Shown piece after piece: positions 34,378-42,764 of a DNA stretch of 64,000 nucleotides. Origin of the DNA: Streptomyces hundungensis (GTDB lineage Bacteria; Actinomycetota; Actinomycetes; Streptomycetales; Streptomycetaceae); NCBI RefSeq assembly GCF_003627815.1, contig NZ_CP032698.1:3596001-3660000 (forward strand), written 5' to 3'. The first letter of the stretch is position 1, and each line of letters starts with the position of its first letter. Made by a program: the position numbers and the translations under genes. The notes beneath the pieces are model-generated. The model had not been told where the DNA came from, searched no databases, and worked only from the letters and a program-made list of their open reading frames with translations.

Positions 34378-35433
34378 TCAGATTTCGACCCCCACCGCCA
34401 CCGGCTCGTTGACCAGTGTCACGCCGAACGCCAGCTCCACCCCCGCGACCACCTCACGGGCGAGCGCCAGCAGGTCCTCGGTCGTGGCGCTCCCGCGGTT
34501 CGTCAGCGCGAGGGTGTGCTTGGTGGAGATGCGGGCGGGGCCGGTCCCGTACCCCTTGGTGAACCCGGCCTTGTCGATCAGCCAGGCGGCCGAGGTCTTC
34601 GTCCGGTCGGCGCCGACGGGCCACGCGGGGGGCGTCACATCCGCGCCGAGGCGCTCCTGGGCGCGGGCCAGGAAGGTCTCGTACGCCTCGTTGGGCAGGA
34701 TCGGGTTGGTGAAGAACGAGCCCGCCGACCAGGTGTCGTGGTCCTCCGGGTCGAGCACCATGCCCTTGCCGGCGCGCAGCTTGAGGACGGTCTCGCGGGC
34801 GGTGGCGGCCGGGACGCGCTCGCCGGGGGCCACGCCGAGGGTGCGGGCCGTCTCGGCGTACTTGACCGGCGCGGAGAGCCCGCCGGCGTCCTCCAGCTCG
34901 AAGACGACGCGCAGGACGACATAGCGGTCGGGGTGCTGCTTGAAGCGGCTGTGCCGGTACGAGAAGTCGCACTCGGCGTTGGTGAGGGTGACGGTGGTGC
35001 GCTCGCGGCGGTCGTAGGTGACGACGTGCGTGATGGTGCTGGACACTTCCTGGCCGTACGCGCCGACGTTCTGGATCGGGGTCGCGCCCGCGGAGCCGGG
35101 GATGCCGGCGAGGCACTCGATGCCGGCGAGCCCGGCCTCCACGCTCCGGGCCACGGCGTCGCTCCACACCTCGCCGGCGGCGAGTTCGAGGCGGGTGCCG
35201 TCGAGCTCGAAGCCGCGGGTGGCGATGCGCAGGGCGGTGCCGGCGAAGCCCTTGTCCCCGATGAGCAGGTTGCTGCCGCCGCCGATGATCAGGAGCGGGG
35301 TGCCGCTGTCGTCGGCCTCGCGTACGGCGGCGACGACCTCGGCGTCGGTGGTGGCGGTGACGAGCCGGTCCGCGGGGCCGCCGAGGCGGAGGGTGGTCAG
35401 GGGGGCGAGGGGGGCGTCATGAAGTTCCTGCAC
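34378..35433 (-). CDS. murB: UDP-N-acetylenolpyruvoylglucosamine reductase
   Basis: 351 residues from GTG 35433 (MQELHDAPLAPLTTLRLGG); the frame is open far upstream, but this start fits MurB and the ribosome site is weak. MurB reduces UDP-GlcNAc-enolpyruvate to UDP-MurNAc with NADPH and FAD in cell wall synthesis. FAD-binding IIGGGSNLLIGDKGFAGTAL, the GIPGSAGATPIQNVGAYGQE loop and the catalytic SAGSFFTNP serine motif are present. The length fits the longer actinobacterial (type I) form. Confidence 0.95.
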   Translation of the reverse strand: MQELHDAPLAPLTTLRLGGPADRLVTATTDAEVVAAVREADDSGTPLLIIGGGSNLLIGDKGFAGTALRIATRGFELDGTRLELAAGEVWSDAVARSVEAGLAGIECLAGIPGSAGATPIQNVGAYGQEVSSTITHVVTYDRRERTTVTLTNAECDFSYRHSRFKQHPDRYVVLRVVFELEDAGGLSAPVKYAETARTLGVAPGERVPAATARETVLKLRAGKGMVLDPEDHDTWSAGSFFTNPILPNEAYETFLARAQERLGADVTPPAWPVGADRTKTSAAWLIDKAGFTKGYGTGPARISTKHTLALTNRGSATTEDLLALAREVVAGVELAFGVTLVNEPVAVGVEI

Positions 35434-35663
35434 GGGGACCAGCGTACGGGGGTGGGTGGTGGTGTGTGGTGCGGGTCGTTGTGGGGCGCCGACCTGCGGT
35501 CGACAGTGCGGGCAAACCCGGCGGGCCGGGGTCGTGGCTTCCGCGGTACGGAGCGCGCCGTGGGTGGTGGGGGGCGTGAACGCGCCGGGGTACCTCCTCA
35601 TACGTCGCGCGGTTCCGCCCCCCGCAAGGGCCCCCAGCGCCGGCGCTCCTCCTTGCGGGGGCA
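35434..35663. other. murB upstream region
   Basis: Together with the repeat array to 35931 this makes a gene-free gap of about 500 bases. The 230 bases next to murB show no convincing promoter hexamers and no coding frame with a ribosome site. Confidence 0.5.
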
Positions 35664-35931
35664 CCCCGGCACGTCCCCGCCCGGTCGCATCACGACCGTC
35701 CCTAGGACTCGGATACGGCACGTACTTCGACCCCGGCAGGTCCCCGCCCGGTCGCATCACGTCCGTCCCTGTGACTCGGATACGGCACGTATTTCAACCC
35801 CGGCACGTCCCCCCTCGGTCGCATCACGTCCGTCCTTGGGATTCGGATACCGCACGTGCTTCGACCCCGGCACCTCCCCGCCCGGTCGCATCACGTCCCT
35901 CCCTGGGACTCGGATGCGGCACGTGCACGTG
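35664..35931. repeat. Four tandem 67-bp repeats
   Basis: Units begin at 35664, 35731, 35798 and 35865, exactly 67 bases apart, each starting CCCCGGCA and containing GGTCGCATCAC, CGTCC and CTCGGATACGGCACGT. Copies differ at a few positions each; the last degenerates at the end near 35931. There are no unique spacers. The array lies just beyond the stop of the MFS gene. Confidence 0.92.
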
Positions 35932-35935
35932 GGAC

Positions 35936-37372
35936 CTACGGGGCCGCCAGGTCGCGTACCTCTGCGGCTTCCTGGACGGGGGCCCGCGTCGGTCGTCGGG
36001 GGATCAGTACCGCGGCGGCTGCCGCCAGGGCGACCGCGGCCGCGCCCACCCACAGCGCCGGGGCGAGTCCGTCGGTGAAGGCCTGCGCCGAGCCGTAGCC
36101 GCCCTGCGCGGAGAAGACCGAGGCCAGTACCGCGATGCCGAGCGCGCCGCCGATCTCGCGCAGCGCGTTGTTCGCGCCGGAGGCGATGCCCTGTTCGGAG
36201 GGGCGCACGCTGCACATGGCCAGGTTCGCGGCGGGGGCGAAATACATGCCCATGCCGATGCCGCTGATGATCAGCGCCGGGAGCTGCGCCGTGTACGAGA
36301 CGTCCGGCGCCATGATCAGGGCGAACCAGGCGAGGCCGGTCGCCTGGAGCGCGAGGCCCGTCGCTACGACCGGTCGGCCGCCGATCCGGTCGGACAGGTA
36401 GCCCGCGATGGGCGCGGCGATCATGGGCATGCCGGTCCAGGGCAGCATCCGCAGGCCCGCCTCGGTCGGCGAGTAGCCGATGACGTTCTGGAGGAACTGG
36501 CTGAGCAGGAAGATCGAGCCGAACATCCCGACGAACATCAACAGGCTCGCCGCGTTGATCGCGGAGAACGCCCGGCTGCGGAACAGCCGCATCGGCAGCA
36601 TCGGGTTCGCGCTGCGGGTGCCGTGGACGACGAAGGCCGCCACGAGGGCGCCCCCGGCGATCAGTCCGGTGAGGACGGTCGCGCTGGTCCAGCCGTCCGG
36701 GTTGCCGCGGATCAGCGCGTACACGATGCCGAAGAGGCCGGTGCTCGCCAGCACTGTTCCCGTGATGTCGAGCCGGGCGCCGGTGCCGTACGACTCGTTC
36801 AGGCGCAGCCGGGCCAGCGGGATCGTCAGCAGGCCGAGCGGAACGTTCAGCCAGAAGATCCACTGCCAGGAGGCGTGCTCGGTCAGGGTGCCGCCGATGA
36901 GCGGGCCCGAAGCCACCGCGAGGCCGTTCACCGCGCTCCAGATCCCGTACACCATTCCGCGCTTGGCGGCGGGTACGGCCGCGGTCAGCAGCGTGAGGGT
37001 GAGCGGCATCATGATCGCGGCGCCCACTCCCTGTATCGCGCGGGCCGCGATCAGCCCGTCGATCCCGGGCGCGAGCGCCGCGCCCGCCGACGCGCCGGTG
37101 AAGATCGTCAGCCCGGTGATGAAGAGTCGGCGGCGCCCGAACCGGTCGCCGAGGGTCGCGCCGAACATCAGCAGCACCGCGAAGGTGAGGGTGTACGCGC
37201 TCACCGTCCATTCGAGGTCGTCGAGACCCCCGCCGAGGTCCTCGCGGATCGACGGGAGCGCGGTGGTGACCACCAGGTTGTCGAGCGCCGCCATGAACCC
37301 CGCGACGCTGGTCACCAGCAGCGCCCAGCCTGCTCTTCCCTTGGTGCCTTTCGGATTCTGCTGATCGGACAT
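35936..37372 (-). CDS. DHA2-type MFS drug exporter
   Basis: 478 residues with about 14 hydrophobic segments, the DHA2 (QacA/EmrB-like) topology. The N-terminal LDNLVVTTALPSIREDL and WTVSAYTLTFAVLLMFG motifs and the GDRFGRRRLF loop between helices 2 and 3 are diagnostic. It is expected to export drugs or metabolites in exchange for protons. AGGGGGACCC precedes the ATG. It lies 66 bases after a TetR gene on the same strand, and a probable operator for that regulator sits directly upstream (37385-37402). Confidence 0.93.
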   Translation of the reverse strand: MSDQQNPKGTKGRAGWALLVTSVAGFMAALDNLVVTTALPSIREDLGGGLDDLEWTVSAYTLTFAVLLMFGATLGDRFGRRRLFITGLTIFTGASAGAALAPGIDGLIAARAIQGVGAAIMMPLTLTLLTAAVPAAKRGMVYGIWSAVNGLAVASGPLIGGTLTEHASWQWIFWLNVPLGLLTIPLARLRLNESYGTGARLDITGTVLASTGLFGIVYALIRGNPDGWTSATVLTGLIAGGALVAAFVVHGTRSANPMLPMRLFRSRAFSAINAASLLMFVGMFGSIFLLSQFLQNVIGYSPTEAGLRMLPWTGMPMIAAPIAGYLSDRIGGRPVVATGLALQATGLAWFALIMAPDVSYTAQLPALIISGIGMGMYFAPAANLAMCSVRPSEQGIASGANNALREIGGALGIAVLASVFSAQGGYGSAQAFTDGLAPALWVGAAAVALAAAAAVLIPRRPTRAPVQEAAEVRDLAAP

Positions 37373-37384
37373 GGGTCCCCCTTA

Positions 37385-37402
37385 TTAGTTATTGATTACT
37401 AA
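37385..37402. promoter_or_regulatory. TetR operator upstream of the MFS gene
   Basis: TTAGTTATTGATTACTAA is an imperfect palindrome 13 bases upstream of the MFS start codon. It matches TTAGTGGTTGATTACTTA at 38000-38017 upstream of the TetR gene itself. Two copies in front of both genes make it the likely binding site. Confidence 0.75.
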
Positions 37403-37438
37403 CTTTTGCGGGCAGCCGCGTGCACGGGTGCTCGCGGC

Positions 37439-37990
37439 TCAGTTCGGCTGCGACTCCTGGAAGCCCTTCCACACCCGGTCCTCGGGCGGGAAGCCGAGCG
37501 CCACCAGGGTGTTGATGAGCATCCCGTACGCCAGGAACGTCGTCGTCTCGGCGGTGTCCGCGCCCAGCGCCAGGTGGACCGTGTCGTACAGCTCCGTCCA
37601 GGCGGCCCGCATCGCCCTGCCGAACTCGTGGTCGCCGGCCGCCTCCGCGGCGGCCACCGCCACATAGGTCTGCATCTGGAGCAGCAGCTTGTCCCGGTCC
37701 TCGGCGATGAGCTTGCGGTAGGCGGCGCCCATGGCGTGCAGGGCCTCCTCGCCCGTCAGGCCCTCGGCCGCGTCCCGGAAGACCTCGGCGGTCTCCGCGA
37801 CGCACCGGCCGGCCGCCGCCTGGAAGATGGCCTGCTTGTTGGCGAAGAGGCGGAAGAGGTACGGCTGCGAGACGCCCACGCGCTTGGCGATCGCCTCGGT
37901 GGAGGTGCCGTGATAGCCGCTGCGGGCGAATTCGACCATCGCCGCGCGAATGACGCTCTCGCGCCGCTCTTCTGCGCTCATCCTGACCAT
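37439..37990 (-). CDS. TetR-family repressor of the MFS exporter
   Basis: 183 residues from ATG 37990 (MVRMSAEERRESVIRAAMVE). The helix-turn-helix is STEAIAKRVGVSQPYLFRLF. It precedes the MFS gene by 66 bases, and both carry the same palindromic site upstream. The promoter -10 (37997-38002) ends only 6 bases before the ATG, so the mRNA is probably leaderless. It likely controls efflux in response to a toxic ligand that is not known. Confidence 0.9.
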   Translation of the reverse strand: MVRMSAEERRESVIRAAMVEFARSGYHGTSTEAIAKRVGVSQPYLFRLFANKQAIFQAAAGRCVAETAEVFRDAAEGLTGEEALHAMGAAYRKLIAEDRDKLLLQMQTYVAVAAAEAAGDHEFGRAMRAAWTELYDTVHLALGADTAETTTFLAYGMLINTLVALGFPPEDRVWKGFQESQPN

Positions 37991-37996
37991 GAGAGA

Positions 37997-38026
37997 AAGT
38001 TAGTGGTTGATTACTTAGTTCGTCAA
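37997..38026 (-). promoter_or_regulatory. TetR promoter with overlapping operator
   Basis: On the minus strand TTGACG (38021-38026) and TAACTT (37997-38002) have an 18-base spacer that contains the palindrome at 38000-38017. Binding there would block RNA polymerase. The start of transcription falls at or next to the ATG. Confidence 0.72.
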
Positions 38027-38070
38027 GGAGGGGTGTGTGGGGGGCTCCCTGGGAGCCCCCCACCTTGCGA

Positions 38071-38505
38071 TCAGGCCAGTCGCACTACGGCGCGGGACAT
38101 GCCCAGCACCTTCTGGCCCGCGCTCATCGCCGTGATGTCGACGCGCACCGTGCGCGCCTCGTCGTCCAGCTTCGCCGCCACCTTGGCCGTGACCTCGATC
38201 AGGGCGCCCGTGTCGTCGTTGGGCACGATCACCGGCTTGGTGAAGCGGACCCCGTACTCGCTCACCGCGCCCGGGTCGCCGACCCAGTCCGTGACCACCC
38301 GGACCGCCTCGGCCATCGTGAACATGCCGTGCGCGATGACGTCGGGCAGCCCGACCTCCTTCGCGAACCTCTCGTTCCAGTGGATCGGGTTGAAGTCGCC
38401 GGACGCGCCCGCGTACTGGACCAGCGTGGCGCGGGTCACGGGGAAGGACGCGGCCGGCAACTCGGTGCCGGGCTCGACGTCCTCGTAACGGATCTTCGCG
38501 GTCAT
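38071..38505 (-). CDS. MaoC-type (R)-hydroxyacyl dehydratase, HadB-like
   Basis: 144 residues (MTAKIRYEDVEPGTELPA). A single hot-dog fold with the hydratase 2 motif: D37 and H42 in GDFNPIHWNERFA, then GLPDVIAHGMFTMA. It corresponds to HadB of mycobacteria, the catalytic half of a fatty acid synthase type II dehydratase. It starts 1 base after the HadA-like stop. Streptomyces lack mycolic acids, so its acyl substrate is unclear. Synteny with mycobacterial rpmG2-hadA-hadB supports the assignment. Confidence 0.88.
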   Translation of the reverse strand: MTAKIRYEDVEPGTELPAASFPVTRATLVQYAGASGDFNPIHWNERFAKEVGLPDVIAHGMFTMAEAVRVVTDWVGDPGAVSEYGVRFTKPVIVPNDDTGALIEVTAKVAAKLDDEARTVRVDITAMSAGQKVLGMSRAVVRLA

Positions 38506-38506
38506 C

Positions 38507-38959
38507 TCAGGCCCCCTCGGCCGCTCGGGACACCAGCTTCGTCCACGCGGTCACGACGTGCTCGCCGGCCTCGTCGTGGACCTCGCCCCGGATGTCCAGG
38601 ATGTCGTTGCCCGCAAGGGACTTGATCGCCTCGATGGTCGAGGTGACGGTCAGCCGGTCCCCCGCGCGGACCGGGCGGCTGTACGCGAACTTCTGGTCGC
38701 CGTGAACCACCCGGCTGTAGTCCAGGCCCAGCTGCGGATCCTGGATGACCTGGCCGGCCGCGCTGAATGTGATGGCGAACACGAAGGTAGGCGGGGCGAT
38801 CACATCGGTGTGGCCCAGCGCCTTGGCGGCCTCCGGGTCGGTGTAGGCGGGGTTGTCGTCACCGACCGCCACCGCGAACTCGCGGATCTTCTCGCGGCCG
38901 ACCTCGTACGGGGCGGTGGGCGGATAGGTCCGCCCCACGAAAGACTGGTCGAGCGCCAT
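38507..38959 (-). CDS. HadA-like MaoC N-terminal (UPF0336) protein
   Basis: 150 residues (MALDQSFVGRTYPPTAPYEV). Hot-dog fold of the UPF0336 group with VGDDNPAYTDPEAA; the catalytic histidine found in HadB is tyrosine here, so it is likely the non-catalytic, substrate-holding partner. It probably forms a heterodimer with the product of the gene one base downstream. It follows rpmG after a region with two interleaved inverted repeats. Confidence 0.88.
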   Translation of the reverse strand: MALDQSFVGRTYPPTAPYEVGREKIREFAVAVGDDNPAYTDPEAAKALGHTDVIAPPTFVFAITFSAAGQVIQDPQLGLDYSRVVHGDQKFAYSRPVRAGDRLTVTSTIEAIKSLAGNDILDIRGEVHDEAGEHVVTAWTKLVSRAAEGA

Positions 38960-39030
38960 CGGCCGGCTACCTCCTGCGGATGAGGGTGATCGGTGCGAAC
39001 ACCGTGAATCTAGTCGTTGGCCGCCACACC

Positions 39031-39090
39031 GTTCCCATACCGGTGGGCAACGCCGAGAGGCCGCCCCCCGGTATGGGGAACGGCCTCTCG
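39031..39090 (-). promoter_or_regulatory. Interleaved inverted repeats between rpmG and hadA
   Basis: On the minus-strand transcript CGAGAGGCCG (39090-39081) can pair with CGGCCTCTCG (39063-39054), a 10-bp stem. GTTCCCCATACCGG (39081-39068) can pair with CCGGTATGGGAAC (39043-39031), a 13-bp stem with one bulge. The arms interleave, so they form a pseudoknot or two exclusive hairpins. The first hairpin could also act as the rpmG terminator. Confidence 0.7.
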
Positions 39091-39116
39091 AACGAGCCTG
39101 AATGCCAGAACCGTGA

Positions 39117-39281
39117 TTAGCGGGTCTCGCGGTGCGCGGTGTGCGAGTTGCAGCGCGGGCAGTGCTTCTTCATCTCCAGTCGGTCCGGGTTGTTACGCCG
39201 GTTCTTCTTGGTGATGTAGTTCCGCTCCTTGCACTCCACGCAGGCCAGCGTGATCTTCGGGCGGACGTCGGTGGCAGCCAC
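39117..39281 (-). CDS. rpmG: 50S ribosomal protein L33
   Basis: 54 residues from GTG 39281 ([20 protein letters not shown]), preceded by AAGGAG. It is the zinc-binding form, with CVEC and CPRC pairs (VECKERNY...[15 protein letters not shown]). L33 lies near the E site of the 50S subunit. Streptomyces usually has a second, zinc-free paralogue elsewhere that replaces it under zinc limitation. tRNA-Met and tRNA-Thr lie just upstream on the same strand. Confidence 0.95.
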
Positions 39282-39369
39282 GTGAGTGCTCCTTGACGGA
39301 CGGGTTGACGGATGAACGCATAAAAGAGTAGCCGATCGAAGGACCGACCCCACAATCGGCTACCGTGTG

Positions 39370-39442
39370 TAGCGGTGACCGGACTTGAACCGGTGACACA
39401 GCGATTATGAGCCGCTTGCTCTACCGACTGAGCTACACCGCT
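39370..39442 (-). tRNA. tRNA-Met (CAT, elongator)
   Basis: 73 bases; acceptor AGCGGTG pairs fully with CACCGCT, discriminator A. The anticodon loop CTCATAA gives CAT with stem AGCGG/TCGCT. The first pair is A-U, so it is an elongator rather than an initiator (which would have a mismatched C1-A72). CCA is not encoded. Confidence 0.93.
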
Positions 39443-39486
39443 TTGACACGGAGTCCCTCACCCGAAGGTGAGGGCTTCCGCACCAG

Positions 39487-39559
39487 AGCCCCAATACGGA
39501 ATCGAACCGTAGACCTTCTCCTTACCATGGAGACGCTCTACCGACTGAGCTATTGGGGC
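39487..39559 (-). tRNA. tRNA-Thr (GGT)
   Basis: 73 bases; acceptor GCCCCAA pairs with TTGGGGC, discriminator U. The anticodon stem TCTCC/GGAGA encloses ATGGTAA, anticodon GGT. It is 44 bases upstream of tRNA-Met on the same strand, so the two are probably processed from one transcript with rpmG downstream. Confidence 0.95.
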
Positions 39560-39790
39560 GAGCGAGGAAGACATTACACGCTCTCTCGCCGATCGCCCAA
39601 ATCCGTTTCGTGCCGCCCCACCAGCGGTCTCCCCAGGGGCCGTCACAACGGTCCCGTAGGCCACTCAGGGCCACACCGGTATGACTATTTCGCTCCTCCT
39701 CGATGCGCGCGGGGGCCGCCCCTAGGCTCGCCTCACGCTGCGTGATCATGCCCGCCCGAGCCCGATCACCCGAGCCCGATCAGGAGCGCG

Positions 39791-41062
39791 ATGTCCGACA
39801 GCCACCAGCAGCCGGCCCACTCCCCCGGCACCGGCGAAGGCCCAGACCCCACCTCCGGATCGTCACTGTTGCTGTGTGGAGCCAGGCTCGCCGACGGGCG
39901 CACCGTGGACGTGCGGCTCGGCGGCGGCCGCATCGAGGCGGTGGGCACCGTGGGCAGCCTCGCCGCGCAGGGCGCCTCCCGCGTCGACCTGAACGGCTTC
40001 CTGCTGCTGCCTGCCCCGGTCGAGCCGCACGCCCACAGCGACACCGCCCTGACCGCCTTCAGCGCGGAGGGCCCGGTCTCGTACGCCGTCGAGGAGGTCC
40101 AGCGCCGGGCCACCGAGGCCGCCCTGCTCCAGCTCGGCCACGGCGCCACGGCGCTGCGTTCGCACGTACGCATCGATGAGGTCGGCGGGCTCGATCCGCT
40201 GGAGGCCGTGCTCCAGACCCGGCGCTCCCTGCGCGGCCTCACCGAGCTCGCCGTGGTCGCCGTGCCGCGGCTGCTGACCGGGGTGGCCGGCGCGGACGGG
40301 CTCGCCATGCTGCGCGACGCGGTCAAGATGGGCGCCTCCGTGGTGGGCGGCTGCCCCGATCTGGACGCCGATCCGGCGGGCTACGCGGAGGCCGTCCTGG
40401 AACTCGCCGCCGAGCACGGCTGCGCGGTCGACCTGCACACCGACGGCGCCGACCCGGCCCGCGTGGCCCGGCTCGCGGCGATGTCCGGGGGCCTGCGACC
40501 CGGCGTCACGATCGGCCCGTGCGGCGGCCTGTCCCGCCTTCCGCGCGACACCGCGGCCCGCGCCGCCGACCAACTCGCCTCCGCCGGGGTCACGGTGACC
40601 TGTCTGCCCCAGGGTGGCTGCGGCATGACGGATCGTCAAGGGGCCGCCCCGGTACGCCTGTTGAGGGCCGCCGGGGTGCGACTGGCCGCCGGGAGCGGCG
40701 CGTTGCGCGACGTCGCCAATCCGGTCGGCCGGGGCGACCCCCTGGAGGCCGCCTACCTGCTCGCCTCCCAGGCCGGCCTGCGCCCCGAGGACGCGTACGC
40801 CGCGATCAGCACGGTGGCACGGCAGTCCATGGGCCTTCCCGAGGTACGCGTCGAGGCGGGCTTCCCGGCCGAACTCCTCGCGGTGCGCGGCGAGCGCATC
40901 GCGGGTGTCCTCTCGCTCGCCTACAGCCGCATCGTCGTCCACCGGGGCCGGGTGGTGGCCCGCACGAGCGCGGTGCGCGAGTACTGCGACTCGGCCGCGG
41001 CGGTCGCCCTCGACCTGCCGCGCCAGGGCCGCTCCGAGCACGGCCGCGGCGAGCCCGGCTGA
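39791..41062 (+). CDS. CodA-like amidohydrolase with missing metal ligands
   Basis: 423 residues from ATG 39791, with AGGAGC upstream. It follows the cytosine deaminase (CodA) branch of amidohydrolases: H80 and H82 in the PHAHSD motif and H216 in DLHTDG are kept. The next expected histidine is replaced ([10 protein letters not shown], residues 239-248) and the catalytic aspartate of the GHDD motif is glycine (GSG, 301-303). The downstream layout ([16 protein letters not shown]) still aligns. It may be an inactive or re-purposed member. Function is not known. Transcription is probably separate from the tRNAs on the other strand. Confidence 0.8.
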   Translation: MSDSHQQPAHSPGTGEGPDPTSGSSLLLCGARLADGRTVDVRLGGGRIEAVGTVGSLAAQGASRVDLNGFLLLPAPVEPHAHSDTALTAFSAEGPVSYAVEEVQRRATEAALLQLGHGATALRSHVRIDEVGGLDPLEAVLQTRRSLRGLTELAVVAVPRLLTGVAGADGLAMLRDAVKMGASVVGGCPDLDADPAGYAEAVLELAAEHGCAVDLHTDGADPARVARLAAMSGGLRPGVTIGPCGGLSRLPRDTAARAADQLASAGVTVTCLPQGGCGMTDRQGAAPVRLLRAAGVRLAAGSGALRDVANPVGRGDPLEAAYLLASQAGLRPEDAYAAISTVARQSMGLPEVRVEAGFPAELLAVRGERIAGVLSLAYSRIVVHRGRVVARTSAVREYCDSAAAVALDLPRQGRSEHGRGEPG

Positions 41063-41118
41063 CCGGTGCGCCGCCGCTGCACCGGCGCGCGGCTCCATCT
41101 CCGCGTACCGTCGTGACC

Positions 41119-41775
41119 ATGCGCATTGTCATCGCTGGAGGTCATGGTCAGATCGCGCTGCGCCTCGAACGCCTGCTGGCGGCGCGGGGCGACGAGGTCG
41201 CGGGCATCATCCGCAAGCCGGAACAGGCGGACGATCTGAGAAGGGCCGGCGCGGAGCCGGTGGTCCTGGACCTGGAGTCCGCGACGGTGGACGCCGTCGC
41301 CGAGGTGCTCCGGGCCGCCGACGCGGTGGTGTTCGCGGCGGGCGCGGGCCCGGGCAGCGACGCCTCCCGCAAGGAGACCGTGGACCGGGCGGCGGCCGTC
41401 CTGCTCGCGGACGCGGCGGAACGGGCGGGGGTGCGCCGGTACGTCATCGTGTCGTCCATGGGCGCGGACAGCGCCCACCGGGGCGACGAGGTCTTCGACG
41501 ACTATCTGCGCGCCAAGGGCGCCGCCGACGACGCCGTACGCTCCCGCACGGGCCTGGACTGGACGGTCCTGCGTCCCGGAATGCTGACCGACGACGCGGG
41601 CAAGGGCCTGGTCACCCTGGCCGCCTCGACCGGCCGCGGCACCATCCCGCGCGACGACGTGGCCGCGGTCCTGGCCGAACTCGTCGACACCCCCGCCACA
41701 GCGGGCCTGACCCTGGAACTGATCAGCGGCTCGACGCCGGTGACGGTCGCGGTCAAGGGCGTGGCGGGCAACTGA
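41119..41775 (+). CDS. SDR-like NAD(P)H-binding protein
   Basis: 218 residues from ATG 41119. The Rossmann start ([20 protein letters not shown]) and [10 protein letters not shown] and [14 protein letters not shown] place it in the atypical SDR/NAD(P)H-binding family (YwnB/BVR-B-like). There is no full catalytic tetrad visible, so an NADP-dependent reductase or redox sensor role is a guess. It follows the amidohydrolase by 56 bases in the same direction and ends before a bidirectional terminator. Confidence 0.85.
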   Translation: MRIVIAGGHGQIALRLERLLAARGDEVAGIIRKPEQADDLRRAGAEPVVLDLESATVDAVAEVLRAADAVVFAAGAGPGSDASRKETVDRAAAVLLADAAERAGVRRYVIVSSMGADSAHRGDEVFDDYLRAKGAADDAVRSRTGLDWTVLRPGMLTDDAGKGLVTLAASTGRGTIPRDDVAAVLAELVDTPATAGLTLELISGSTPVTVAVKGVAGN

Positions 41776-41822
41776 GCCGCCGCCGCGCGCGCGGCTCCGC
41801 CGAAAGGCTCGGCCCAACGCAG

Positions 41823-41858
41823 AAACCCCCGGTGACCTTCTCAGGTCACCGGGGGTTT
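41823..41858. terminator. Bidirectional terminator between SDR gene and tRNA-Tyr
   Basis: The perfect 15-bp stem AAACCCCCGGTGACC with its complement (41823-41837, 41844-41858) has a 6-base loop and A/T ends on both sides. It serves the SDR gene rightward and tRNA-Tyr leftward. Confidence 0.92.
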
Positions 41859-41867
41859 CACCCAGTG

Positions 41868-41949
41868 TGGCGGCGCCAGGATTCGAACCTGGGTAGGCAG
41901 AGCCGACGGATTTACAGTCCGTTCCCATTGGCCACTCGGGCACACCGCC
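41868..41949 (-). tRNA. tRNA-Tyr (GTA)
   Basis: 82 bases with a long variable arm; acceptor GGCGGTG pairs with CGCCGCC (one G-U), discriminator A. The anticodon is GTA in the loop CTGTAAA. In S. coelicolor the corresponding tRNA-Tyr holds the SLP1 attachment site next to yajQ. Here no integrase or element follows, so the site is empty in this strain. Confidence 0.94.
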
Positions 41950-42176
41950 ATGGGATGTCGCCGGTGGATTCCCGCTTTTCGGCGGTGCTCCGTGGCAACG
42001 ACGTAAACGATACCCGATGCCCAGGGGTGGTTCGCCACCCCATTGATCAGCGCTGTGCCGGGCGGCGGGTGACTAGGCTTTGGGGCGGTGGTTCGGCAGT
42101 GGGGCCGGGTCGCCGCGCGCTCGGCCGCAGGCCCGGCGCACCCCGACACACACCCCGAACCAAGGAGCCACAGGAC

Positions 42177-42665
42177 ATGGCCGACTCCAGTTTCGACATC
42201 GTCTCGAAGGTCGAGCGGCAGGAGGTCGACAACGCCCTCAACCAGGCCGCGAAGGAGATCTCGCAGCGCTACGACTTCAAGGGCACGGACGCCTCGATCT
42301 CGTGGTCCGGCGAGAAGATCCTGATGCAGGCGAACGGCGAGGAGCGGGTCAAGGCGATCCTCGACGCCTTCGAGACCAAGCTGGTCAAGCGGGGCATCTC
42401 GCTGAAGTCGCTGGACGCGGGCGAGCCGCAGCTCTCCGGCAAGGAGTACAAGATCTTCGCCTCCATCGAGGAGGGCATCTCCCAGGAGAACGCCAAGAAG
42501 GTCGCCAAGGTCATCCGCGACGAGGGCCCCAAGGGCGTCAAGGCGCAGGTGCAGGGCGACGAGCTCCGCGTCTCCTCCAAGAGCCGCGATGACCTCCAGG
42601 CCGTCCAGGCCCTGCTCAAGGGCAAGGACTTCGACTTCGCGATCCAGTTCGTGAACTACCGCTGA
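42177..42665 (+). CDS. YajQ family nucleotide-binding protein
   Basis: 162 residues from ATG 42177, preceded by [35 protein letters not shown] and the repeated alpha/beta halves with [14 protein letters not shown] and [12 protein letters not shown] are characteristic of YajQ. Family members bind c-di-GMP or other nucleotides, tRNA or transcription factors. In Streptomyces its role is not settled. It stands alone beside tRNA-Tyr. Confidence 0.93.
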   Translation: MADSSFDIVSKVERQEVDNALNQAAKEISQRYDFKGTDASISWSGEKILMQANGEERVKAILDAFETKLVKRGISLKSLDAGEPQLSGKEYKIFASIEEGISQENAKKVAKVIRDEGPKGVKAQVQGDELRVSSKSRDDLQAVQALLKGKDFDFAIQFVNYR

Positions 42666-42764
42666 CCCCCTCGCGAGCCCCCCGGACGTCCTGTCCGATT
42701 TCCGCCAGCGTCGTGGGAGCGAGGGTCGCAGACTCGGTGTCGTACGCAAGGAAGGAAAGGTGCG

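Noticed and set aside
35664..35931. A CRISPR array
   Set aside because: The 67-bp units are contiguous with no unique spacers and there are no cas genes.
39370..41949. An integrated element at the tRNA genes
   Set aside because: No integrase, no duplicated tRNA end and only housekeeping-type genes between the tRNAs.
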